From: Nocardioides flavus (ex Wang et al. 2016)
GTDB taxonomy: Bacteria; Actinomycetota; Actinomycetes; Propionibacteriales; Nocardioidaceae
Direction of reading: 5' to 3'
Assembly: GCF_014653115.1 (NCBI RefSeq)
Contig: NZ_BNAD01000001.1
Span: 620,001-684,000 of the forward strand
Length of the DNA stretch: 64,000 nucleotides
In this document: piece after piece, positions 34,843 to 44,666 of the stretch
Layout of the letters: the number at the start of each line of letters is the position of its first letter
Position numbering within the stretch: the stretch's first letter is position 1
Position numbers and translations under genes: made by a program
The notes under the pieces: model-generated
Told to the model about the DNA's origin: nothing
Database searches by the model: none
What the model saw: only the letters and a program-made list of their open reading frames with translations

Positions 34843-36786
34843 GTGACGATCCTCGACGCCGCCCGCGACGGCATGAACCCCGACATCCGCCCGCAGGACG
34901 ACCTCTTCGGCCACGTCAACGGGCGCTGGCTGGACGAGACCGAGATCCCGTCCGACAAGTCGAGCTGGGGCGCCTTCATCGCGCTCGCCGACGCGGCCGA
35001 GCAGCAGGTGCGCGACATCATCACCGAGCTCGCCGAGCGCCCCGCCGACGAGCTCGACGAGGACGAGCGCAAGATCGGCGACCTCTACGCCTCCTTCATG
35101 GACACCGAGACGATCGCCGCCAAGGGCCTGTCCCCGATCCGCGGCCTGCTCGAGCGCGCCCACGGCCTGACCGACCTCACCGGGCTCGCCGCCTTCCTCG
35201 GTGCCTACGAGCGCATCGGTGGCCCCGGACTGTTCGGCTCCTACATCACCCCCGACCGCGGCGACGCGTCGAAGAACATCGTCTACCTCGCGCAGGGCGG
35301 CCTGGGTCTGCCCGACGAGTCCTACTACCGCGAGGACAAGTTCGCCGAGATCCGCGAGAAGTACCTCGCCTACCTCACCACGCTCCTGACCCTCAGCGAG
35401 CACGACGACCCCGAGGGCGCGGCGGAGCGGGTGCTGGCCTACGAGACCCGGCTGGCCGAGGGCCACTGGGAGGCCGCCGAGACCCGCGACGTGCAGAAGA
35501 CCACCAACCACAAGAGCCTCGAGGAGCTGCGCGAGCTCTGCCCGGCCTTCGACTGGGTCACCTACGTGACCGCCCTCGGCGGGACCGAGGAGACGCTGCG
35601 CCGCACGATCGTGATGCAGCCCGACTTCTTCTCCCACCTGTCGGCGGTGCTGGAGGAGACGCCGATCGAGACCTGGCGCGACATCCTGCACGTGCGCATC
35701 GTGCGCAGCTCGGCGCCCTACCTGCCCGACGCGTTCGTCGAGGCCAACTTCGACTTCTACGGCCGCACCCTCAACGGCACCCCCGAGCTGCGGGCGCGGT
35801 GGAAGCGCGGCGTCGACTTCGTCGAGGGCGCCATCGGCGAGTCGGTCGGCAAGGTCTACGTCGCCCGCCACTTCCCGCCGTCGTCCAAGCAGATGATGGA
35901 CGACCTCGTCGCCAACCTCGTCACGGCCTACCGCCGCTCGATCGAGGCGCTCGACTGGATGGGCGAGGACACCAAGCAGAAGGCGTACGACAAGCTCGAC
36001 CGCTTCTACCCCAAGATCGGCTACCCGACCGAGTTCCGCGACTACTCCAGCCTCACGGTCTCGGCCGACGACCTGTTGGGCAACGTCGCCTCGGCCTCGG
36101 CGTTCGAGACCGACCGCCAGCTCGAGAAGGTCGGCCAGCCGGTCGACCGCGACGAGTGGCTGATGCTCCCGCAGACCGTCAACGCCTACTACCACCCCGG
36201 CACCAACGAGATCTGCTTCCCCGCCGCCATCCTGCAGCCGCCGTTCTTCAGCCCCGACGCCGAGGACGCGGAGAACTACGGCGGCATCGGCGCCGTCATC
36301 GGCCACGAGATCGGCCACGGCTTCGACGACCAGGGCGCCCAGTACGACGGCGACGGCAACCTGCACGACTGGTGGACCGCCGACGACAAGGCCGCCTTCG
36401 AGGCCAAGTCCCAGGCACTCATCGCCCAGTACGACGCCTTCGAGCCGCGCAACCTCCCCGGCGAGCACGTCAACGGCAGCCTCACCGTCGGGGAGAACAT
36501 CGGCGACCTCGGCGGACTGACGATCGCGCACAAGGCGTACGTCATCAGCCGGGGCGGCGAGGCCTCGGTCGAGGACCGGCGCACGCTCTTCCTCAACTGG
36601 AGCCACGTGTGGCGCACCAAGCGCCGCAAGGAGCAGGAGCTCCAGTACCTCACCATCGACCCGCACAGCCCCGCCGAGTTCCGCGCCAACATCGTGCGCA
36701 ACCTCGACGAGTTCCACGAGGTCTTCGAGACCGCGCCGGGCGACGGGCTGTGGCTCGAGCCGGAGGCGCGCGTCCGGATCTGGTGA
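34843..36786 (+). CDS. M13-family zinc metallopeptidase (PepO/neprilysin type)
   Basis: 647 residues from a GTG at 34843. N-terminal signature DDLFGHVNGRWLDETEIP. The zinc site is H488-E-I-G-H492 with E551 (GE551NIGD555LGG) as third ligand, and NAYYHPGTNEICFPAAILQ precedes it. No signal peptide is visible, so probably cytoplasmic like other bacterial PepO proteins. It cleaves small peptides on the amino side of hydrophobic residues. Sequence upstream of the GTG in the same frame is Arg/Pro-rich and overlaps the oxidoreductase gene. Confidence 0.94.
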   Translation: MTILDAARDGMNPDIRPQDDLFGHVNGRWLDETEIPSDKSSWGAFIALADAAEQQVRDIITELAERPADELDEDERKIGDLYASFMDTETIAAKGLSPIRGLLERAHGLTDLTGLAAFLGAYERIGGPGLFGSYITPDRGDASKNIVYLAQGGLGLPDESYYREDKFAEIREKYLAYLTTLLTLSEHDDPEGAAERVLAYETRLAEGHWEAAETRDVQKTTNHKSLEELRELCPAFDWVTYVTALGGTEETLRRTIVMQPDFFSHLSAVLEETPIETWRDILHVRIVRSSAPYLPDAFVEANFDFYGRTLNGTPELRARWKRGVDFVEGAIGESVGKVYVARHFPPSSKQMMDDLVANLVTAYRRSIEALDWMGEDTKQKAYDKLDRFYPKIGYPTEFRDYSSLTVSADDLLGNVASASAFETDRQLEKVGQPVDRDEWLMLPQTVNAYYHPGTNEICFPAAILQPPFFSPDAEDAENYGGIGAVIGHEIGHGFDDQGAQYDGDGNLHDWWTADDKAAFEAKSQALIAQYDAFEPRNLPGEHVNGSLTVGENIGDLGGLTIAHKAYVISRGGEASVEDRRTLFLNWSHVWRTKRRKEQELQYLTIDPHSPAEFRANIVRNLDEFHEVFETAPGDGLWLEPEARVRIW

Positions 36787-36849
36787 CGCGACCGGCGAGG
36801 GGACCTTCGACCCCTGTCGCCGCGTCCGTGGGCTTCCTACGATGGCTTC

Positions 36850-37308
36850 ATGGTCAAGAAGGACGCTGACATCACCGGCGGCATCGTCGTCGGCCACGAC
36901 GGCTCGCGGGCGGCGGCAGCGGTCGTACGCCGTGCCGCCGACCTCGCCCGCCGGCTGGGCGTCACGCTGCACGTCGTGCGCGTGTGGAACGTGACGACCG
37001 CACCGCGGCCGGACTCGATGGTCGGCGGCTACGTCCCGCCCTTCGCCGAGTTCGAGCAGGCGGTGGTCGCCGACCTCAAGGCCGACTGCGCGGCGGCCGG
37101 CATCGGCGACGACGTCGACATCCAGCTCTACGCGCTGCGCGGACAGGCGACCGAGCGCCTCATCGACGCCGCGTCCGGCGCCGAGATGCTCGTCGTCGGC
37201 ACGCGGGGCGCCGGCGGCTTCAAGGGCCTGCGCTTCGGCTCCACGGCCACCCAGGTCGTACGCCACTCGACGGTGCCGGTGCTGGTGGTGCCCAACATCC
37301 CCGACTGA
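36850..37308 (+). CDS. Universal stress protein (UspA family)
   Basis: 152 residues, a single Usp domain. It starts IVVGHDGSRAAAAVVRRAAD and has the ATP-binding G-x2-G-x9-G-S/T pattern in GTRGAGGFKGLRFGSTATQV, ending STVPVLVVPN. It is probably an ATP-binding stress protein. Preceded 10 bp upstream by a C/T-rich stretch with a weak promoter-like TACGAT. Confidence 0.9.
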   Translation: MVKKDADITGGIVVGHDGSRAAAAVVRRAADLARRLGVTLHVVRVWNVTTAPRPDSMVGGYVPPFAEFEQAVVADLKADCAAAGIGDDVDIQLYALRGQATERLIDAASGAEMLVVGTRGAGGFKGLRFGSTATQVVRHSTVPVLVVPNIPD

Positions 37309-37365
37309 CCCGCGTCGACCCGGCCCCTGTCCGCGGTCGTCGCACCGTCGCTGTTGAATGTCGGT

Positions 37366-38205
37366 GTGACGTTGCCGGGACACGACCAGTCGACCTACCG
37401 GCTCCGCATGGAGTGGGGACCCACCGGCGCGGAGGTGGTGCCGGCGGACTACGCCGTGGTCGTCGACGTGCTGTCCTTCACGACGACGCTGAGCGTCGCG
37501 ATCGAGCGCGGCATCGAGGTCTTCCCGTTCCGCTGGCGTGACGCGCGCGCCGCCGAGCACGCGATGCGCCACGGCGCGACGCTGGCCGTGGGCCGCTTCG
37601 AGGCCCTCTCGCGCGGCGACGCCCGACACGTCTCGCTGTCGCCCGCGAGCCTCGCCCAGGTGGAGGGAGTCGAGCGGCTCGTCCTGCCCTCGCCCAACGG
37701 TTCGACGATCTCGTTCGCCCTCGCCGACTCCGGCGCGCAGGTCGTGGGCGCCTGCCTGCGCAACGCCAGCGCCGTCGCCCGGTGGCTCGCCCCCAAGGTG
37801 GCCACGGGCGCCAGCGTCGTGGTCGTGCCGGCCGGGGAGCGGTGGCACGACGACACCCTGCGTCCGGCCGTCGAGGACCTGTGGGGAGCCGGGGCGGTGC
37901 TCGCCGCGCTCGGAGCCGCCCTCGTGGCCGAGGCCGGGCCCGAGGGGGAGGTGGGTTCCGACTCCGCGGTCAGCCCCGAGGCACGTACGGCGATCGCCGC
38001 CTGGCGGGCGGCCGTGCTGCCCCACGACCTGCTCCACTGTGCGGGCGGGCGCGAGCTGGGCGAGGCCGGGTTCGCCGCCGACGTCGAGATCGCCGCCGGG
38101 GCCGACGTGAGCGAGGTGGTGCCGGTGCTGGTGGGCGAGTCGTTCCGCGACGCGGCGACCGACGACGACCCGCCGGGTCCGCGGCTGCGCCGCATCGACG
38201 CCTGA
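37366..38205 (+). CDS. 2-phosphosulfolactate phosphatase-like protein (ComB family)
   Basis: 279 residues from a GTG at 37366 (an in-frame TTG lies 12 bp upstream). DYAVVVDVLSFTTTLSVAIE, PSPNGSTISFALADSG, VVGACLRNASAVARWLA and RPAVEDLWGAGAVLAAL are the conserved blocks of ComB, a Mg-dependent phosphatase of coenzyme M synthesis in archaea. Many bacteria without coenzyme M carry homologues, so the true substrate here is unclear; no other sulfolactate genes are seen nearby. Confidence 0.85.
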   Translation: MTLPGHDQSTYRLRMEWGPTGAEVVPADYAVVVDVLSFTTTLSVAIERGIEVFPFRWRDARAAEHAMRHGATLAVGRFEALSRGDARHVSLSPASLAQVEGVERLVLPSPNGSTISFALADSGAQVVGACLRNASAVARWLAPKVATGASVVVVPAGERWHDDTLRPAVEDLWGAGAVLAALGAALVAEAGPEGEVGSDSAVSPEARTAIAAWRAAVLPHDLLHCAGGRELGEAGFAADVEIAAGADVSEVVPVLVGESFRDAATDDDPPGPRLRRIDA

Positions 38206-38309
38206 GGCGCCTCGGCAAAAACCGACCGCTCGGTCTGGTGCGGGACGCATCCGGGTCCCTACTGTGATCGGGGCCACACTCGGGTGGCCCCTGTCTCGGA
38301 GGACCACAG

Positions 38310-39320
38310 ATGAATCGCTCGTCCCGTCTCGCCGTGCTCGGCACGGCACTCGCCGGCCTGCTCACCCCGCTGCTGCTGCAGCCCGCCCAGGCCGCTGCGC
38401 CGTCGTACGTCGCCCTCGGTGACTCCTACGCCTCCGGCACCGGCACCCGCTCCTACATCGCCGACGGCACGAGCTGCCAGCGCTCCACGGCGGCCTACCC
38501 CAGCCTGATCGCCGCCGCCCGCGGCTACGCGCTCAACTTCCGCGCCTGCTCGGGAGCCACCGTCACCGACGTGACCAACACCCAGCTCTCGGCCCTGACG
38601 ACGTCCACCAGCTACGTCTCGATCTCCGTCGGCGGCAACGACGCGGGCTTCGCCGACGTGCTCACCGAGTGCGCCCAGCCGTGGTGGTCCAGCAACTGCG
38701 ACGCTGCGATCAACACCGCCCAGTCCTACATCACCAACACCCTCCCCTCACGGCTCAGCACGCTCTACTCCTCGATCCGCAGCCGCGCGCCGTACGCCAA
38801 GGTGGTCGTCGTCGGCTACCCGCGGATCTTCATGGGCGAGGACTGCAACGCCTTCACCTGGTTCTCGCCGGCCGAGCAGAGCCGGCTCAACCAGACCGCC
38901 GACCTGCTCAACTCCCGCCTGTCGAGCGCCGCGACGTCCGCCGGGTTCTCCTTCGGCAACCCGACGAGCCGGTTCATCGGTCACGCCGTGTGCGACGCCG
39001 ACGAGTGGATCAACGGCCTGTCGAGCCCGATCAGCGAGAGCTACCACCCCAAGACCACGGGCCACTCCGGCGGCTACACCCCGACGGTCAGCCCGCTGCT
39101 GACCGGCAGCACCGTCACGGTGACCGCCGCGGTCGTCGCGGAGTCGTCCTCGAGCAGCGAGGAGCAGGCCGCGCTCCAGCGCCAGTACGCCGAGGCTGAC
39201 GCCCAGATCGACCAGGAGACCTTCGTCGCCCCTGACCTGACGACGCCCGAGGCCCGTCGGGCGGCGCGCAGGGCCGGCGTCGACATCGACCGCTTCCTCG
39301 CGAGGAGCCAGCGCCGCTGA
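38310..39320 (+). CDS. Secreted SGNH-hydrolase lipase/esterase
   Basis: 336 residues. Sec signal peptide (cleavage near AQA-A, residues 27-29). The catalytic serine is S39 in GDSYASG; the SGNH glycine and asparagine lie in SVGGNDAGF, and the Asp/His pair in the SESYHPKTTGHSGGY segment. It resembles the Streptomyces extracellular lipase with this fold. After the catalytic domain (~265) there is an extra ~70-residue tail, Ser/Glu-rich then basic (EEQAALQRQYAEADAQ, EARRAARRAGVDIDRFLA), not part of the usual fold. Confidence 0.9.
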   Translation: MNRSSRLAVLGTALAGLLTPLLLQPAQAAAPSYVALGDSYASGTGTRSYIADGTSCQRSTAAYPSLIAAARGYALNFRACSGATVTDVTNTQLSALTTSTSYVSISVGGNDAGFADVLTECAQPWWSSNCDAAINTAQSYITNTLPSRLSTLYSSIRSRAPYAKVVVVGYPRIFMGEDCNAFTWFSPAEQSRLNQTADLLNSRLSSAATSAGFSFGNPTSRFIGHAVCDADEWINGLSSPISESYHPKTTGHSGGYTPTVSPLLTGSTVTVTAAVVAESSSSSEEQAALQRQYAEADAQIDQETFVAPDLTTPEARRAARRAGVDIDRFLARSQRR

Positions 39321-39330
39321 CCCCTTGTCG

Positions 39331-39397
39331 GGGGGTAGTCCAGTGGCGAACTGCTGTCCGGTGGCCGGATCTCCAGCAGTTCGACACTGGACTACCC
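39331..39397. repeat. 67-bp composite hairpin downstream of the SGNH lipase
   Basis: Nested inverted repeats: outer GGGGTAGTCCAGT / ACTGGACTACCCC, middle CGAACTGCTG / CAGCAGTTCG, inner TCCGG-tgg-CCGGA. Nearly the whole stretch folds into one stem. It may terminate the lipase transcript 10 bp upstream, but its length and multi-part form exceed a simple terminator. Confidence 0.75.
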
Positions 39398-39478
39398 CTG
39401 TGCCCGGTGGACGACCCGGGCCGCGCTGCCTGTGGATGCGCCGGTGCGGACGTCGGTGGCGGTTGGTAGACAGGTGGC

Positions 39479-41632
<2,154 letters not shown>

Positions 41633-41739
41633 GGGACGGGCTCGGCCCGTCCGGCGGACGGGTCCGACCAGGGCGGCGAACGACAGCGGCCCGCCCTCCG
41701 GGTGGAGGACGGGCCGCGCGGACGACGTACGACGTCGCG

Positions 41740-43314
41740 TCAGTGGCCGATCGTCGCGGTCGGGTCGACCGGTGCGACCTTCGTACGCGGGAGGAACGCC
41801 GCCGGGATGAGGCAGCACGCGACCAGGACCGTCGCGACGATGAAGACCGTCGCGAAGGCGTCGGCCATGTCAGTGGTCGCGAGCTGCTGGAGGGTGCCGA
41901 GCTGGTCGGGCGAGATGCCGAAGCGGTCGAGGATCGCAGCGACCTGCGTCTGGTCGTCCCCGGCCTCGGCGAGCGCGGCGCCCGCCGCGACGAACCGCGA
42001 GTCCTTGAGCTCGTTGGTCAGGATCACCGAGAACAGCGCCGTCCCGATCGAGGCCGCGACCTGCTGGGTGATGTTGAGAAGGGTGGAGCCGCGGGCCACG
42101 TTGTGCGCGGTCAGCGTCGCCAGTGCAGCGGTCATGATCGGCATCATCGTGCCGCCCATGCCGAGGCCCATGATGAAGAGCGCGCCGAGGATGTAGGCGT
42201 AGGACGTGTCCGCGCCGATCTGGGTGAACATCGCCATGCCGACGGTGATCACCGAGATGCCGGTGAGGACGATCTTGCCGGGCCCGATCCGGTCGGCGAG
42301 GATGCCGGCGACCGGCATGGTGAGCATCGCGCCGACACCCTGCGGCGCCAGCAGCCAGCCGGTGAAGAGCGTGCCCTCCCCGCGAACCTGGATGAAGTAG
42401 AGCGGGAACAGCAGCGAGGCGCCGAAGAACGCGATCGCGAAGAGCGTCATCGCGATGATCGCGACCGTCATGTTCTTGTTCCGGAACAGCCGCAGCTCCA
42501 CCAGCGGGTGGATGTTGCGCCGGGCCAGGGCCCACGGGACGAACGCGACGATCAGCGCGAGGCCGAGGACCATCGGCACGAGCACGCGGGCGGCCATCAC
42601 GGTGCCCTCCTCGGGGATCGAGCTCACGCCGTAGAGGAACGCGGCGAGACCCGGGGAGAGCAGCACCATGCCCAGCCAGTCGAAGGTCTCCGACGGCTCG
42701 ACGTGGTCCTTCGGCAGCACGATCCAGGCGTAGACGATCGCGGCGATGCCGATGGGGAGGTTGATGAGGAAGATCCACTGCCAGGACGCGCTCTCGATGA
42801 GGGCGCCGCCGAGGATCGGGCCGAAGATCGGGCCGAGCAGCATCGGGATGCCGAGCACGGCCATCACCCGGCCGACCCGCTCGGGGCCGGCGGCACGGGT
42901 GAGGATCGTCATGCCGAGCGGCATCAGCATGCCGCCGCCGAGTCCCTGGAGGACGCGGAACAGCACCAGCATCTCCAGCGACGTGGCCGCTGCGCAGAGC
43001 ACCGAGCCGAGCGTGAAGAGCAGGACGGCGAGGAGGTAGAGGCGCTTGGTGCCGAACCGGTCGGCGGCCCAGCCCGTCAGCGGGATCACGCTCGCCAGGG
43101 CGAGGGTGTAGCCCGTCATCGTCCACGCGACCTCGGCGGCGGTCGCGTCGAACTCCTGCTGGAAGGTGTTGAGCGCGACGGAGACGACGGTGATGTCGAG
43201 GATCGACATGATGGCGCCGAGGACGACCACGCCGGCCACCATCAGGACGCCCCTGTCGAGCTTGTCGGAGTGCTCCGGACGGATGTCGCCCGGCGAGGTC
43301 TGGGTGTCGGTCAC
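41740..43314 (-). CDS. MFS multidrug transporter, DHA2 (EmrB/QacA, 14-helix) type
   Basis: 524 residues from a GTG at 43314. First helix VVVLGAIMSILDITVVSVAL with the D-I-T-V-V motif; motif A GWAADRFGTKRLYL; motif C in GIPMLLGPIFGPILGGAL. About 14 helices, including the additional central pair, and a cytoplasmic tail. No regulator adjoins it. It probably exports drugs or lipophilic cations. In-frame sequence further upstream lies in the dipeptidase gene and is shadow. Confidence 0.92.
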   Translation of the reverse strand: MTDTQTSPGDIRPEHSDKLDRGVLMVAGVVVLGAIMSILDITVVSVALNTFQQEFDATAAEVAWTMTGYTLALASVIPLTGWAADRFGTKRLYLLAVLLFTLGSVLCAAATSLEMLVLFRVLQGLGGGMLMPLGMTILTRAAGPERVGRVMAVLGIPMLLGPIFGPILGGALIESASWQWIFLINLPIGIAAIVYAWIVLPKDHVEPSETFDWLGMVLLSPGLAAFLYGVSSIPEEGTVMAARVLVPMVLGLALIVAFVPWALARRNIHPLVELRLFRNKNMTVAIIAMTLFAIAFFGASLLFPLYFIQVRGEGTLFTGWLLAPQGVGAMLTMPVAGILADRIGPGKIVLTGISVITVGMAMFTQIGADTSYAYILGALFIMGLGMGGTMMPIMTAALATLTAHNVARGSTLLNITQQVAASIGTALFSVILTNELKDSRFVAAGAALAEAGDDQTQVAAILDRFGISPDQLGTLQQLATTDMADAFATVFIVATVLVACCLIPAAFLPRTKVAPVDPTATIGH

Positions 43315-43378
43315 CCGACAACGGTAGGGGCGGCGTCCGACAACCACGCAATTGTTTTCGCGGTGGTCTGCATCACCC

Positions 43379-44563
43379 TCACGGGTGGAGGGCGGAGGAA
43401 GTGTCGAGGTCCTCGATCCGGGCCAGGGAGGGCTCACGCACCTCCTGCAGCTCACGCGCCACCGCCTCCACCTCGCGCATCACTCGCAGGGTGTTGCGGC
43501 AGGTGAGCCGGGCGAGGTCGCCGCTCGACCACCCGCGGTCGGCGAGGGCGGCCAGCAGGGCCGGGTAGGTCGACACGTCCTCGAGGCCGGCCGGCAGCGT
43601 CGCGACGCCGTCGTAGTCGCCGCCGAGCCCGACGTGGTCGATGCCCGCGACCTCGCGTACGTGCTCCACGTGGGCCACCACGTCGGCGAGCGTCGCGGTC
43701 GGGCGGGGGTGGTCGCGCAGCCACGCGTCCTCGAACGCGGAGAACCTGGAACCGTCCGCCTCGGGGATCCCCTCGGCGGCGGCGGCCGCGACGAGCTCGC
43801 GGTGCGCGTCGGCGCAGGCGGCGTTCACGAACTTCGGCACGAAGGTCACCATGCACACCCCGCCCCCGCGGGCCATCGACTCCAGCACGTCGTCGGGAGC
43901 GTTGCGCGGGCTGTCGGTGACCGCACGCGCCGAGCTGTGGCTGAAGACCACCGGCGCCTCGCTCACCTCGAGCGCTGCCCGCATCGTGTCGGCGGAGACG
44001 TGCGAGAGGTCGACCATCATCCCGATGCGGTTCATCTCGCGCACCACCTCGCGGCCGAAGGCGGTCAGCCCGCCCTCGACCGGGACGTCGGTCGCGGAGC
44101 CGGCCCACGGGGTGTTCGCGTTGTGGGTCAGCGTCAGGTAGCGCACCCCGAGCTCGTGCAGCTGGCGCAGCGTGCCGAGCGAGCAGCCGATCGAGTGCCC
44201 TCCCTCGGCACCGGCCAGCGAGGCGATCCGGTCCGTCGCCCAGGCCTCCTCGACCTCGTCGGCGGTCGTCGCCCACGCCAGCTGGTCGGCGTACCGCTCC
44301 GTGAGCATCCGTGCGGCGTCCACCTGCTCGAGGGTGGCCGCGACGGCGGCGTCGCCGGTGAGTCGTGTCGGGACGTAGACGGACCAGAACTGCGCCCCCA
44401 TCCCGCCCGCGCGCATCCGCGGCAGGTCGGTGTGGGTCGGCGTCCCGCCGGCGCCGACGTCGAGGCGGGAGAAGTCGTACGCCGCCTGCTCGCGCGCGGC
44501 CCACAGGAGGTCGTTGTGGCCGTCGATGACGGGGTGGGCGGCGAGGAGGCCGGTGAGGTCCAT
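43379..44563 (-). CDS. Membrane dipeptidase / renal dipeptidase-like (M19)
   Basis: 394 residues. Zinc site from D-G-H-N-D (PVIDGHNDLLW, residues 11-21), the bridging glutamate in GAEGGHSIG, and histidines in VDLSHVS and FSHSSARAVTDSPRN. HVGLGGDYDGV closes the metal site. It hydrolyses dipeptides, often D-amino-acid containing. No signal peptide is visible despite the family name. The ATG at 44563 is used; the long frame upstream lies opposite the SNF2 gene. Confidence 0.93.
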   Translation of the reverse strand: MDLTGLLAAHPVIDGHNDLLWAAREQAAYDFSRLDVGAGGTPTHTDLPRMRAGGMGAQFWSVYVPTRLTGDAAVAATLEQVDAARMLTERYADQLAWATTADEVEEAWATDRIASLAGAEGGHSIGCSLGTLRQLHELGVRYLTLTHNANTPWAGSATDVPVEGGLTAFGREVVREMNRIGMMVDLSHVSADTMRAALEVSEAPVVFSHSSARAVTDSPRNAPDDVLESMARGGGVCMVTFVPKFVNAACADAHRELVAAAAAEGIPEADGSRFSAFEDAWLRDHPRPTATLADVVAHVEHVREVAGIDHVGLGGDYDGVATLPAGLEDVSTYPALLAALADRGWSSGDLARLTCRNTLRVMREVEAVARELQEVREPSLARIEDLDTSSALHP

Positions 44564-44666
44564 GGTGCCGACCGTAACCGGTGGGAACCGGCCGGGAACC
44601 TTGTGTCGGTCCGAGGCGTTAGCGTCCTGTCGCCCGACGGTCCGCGGGCCAGAGAGGTGCTGCTGC

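Noticed and set aside
37354..37365. TTG start of the ComB-like gene 12 bp upstream
   Set aside because: In frame, but the GTG at 37366 is as well placed and gives the usual length; no clear ribosome-binding site favours the TTG.
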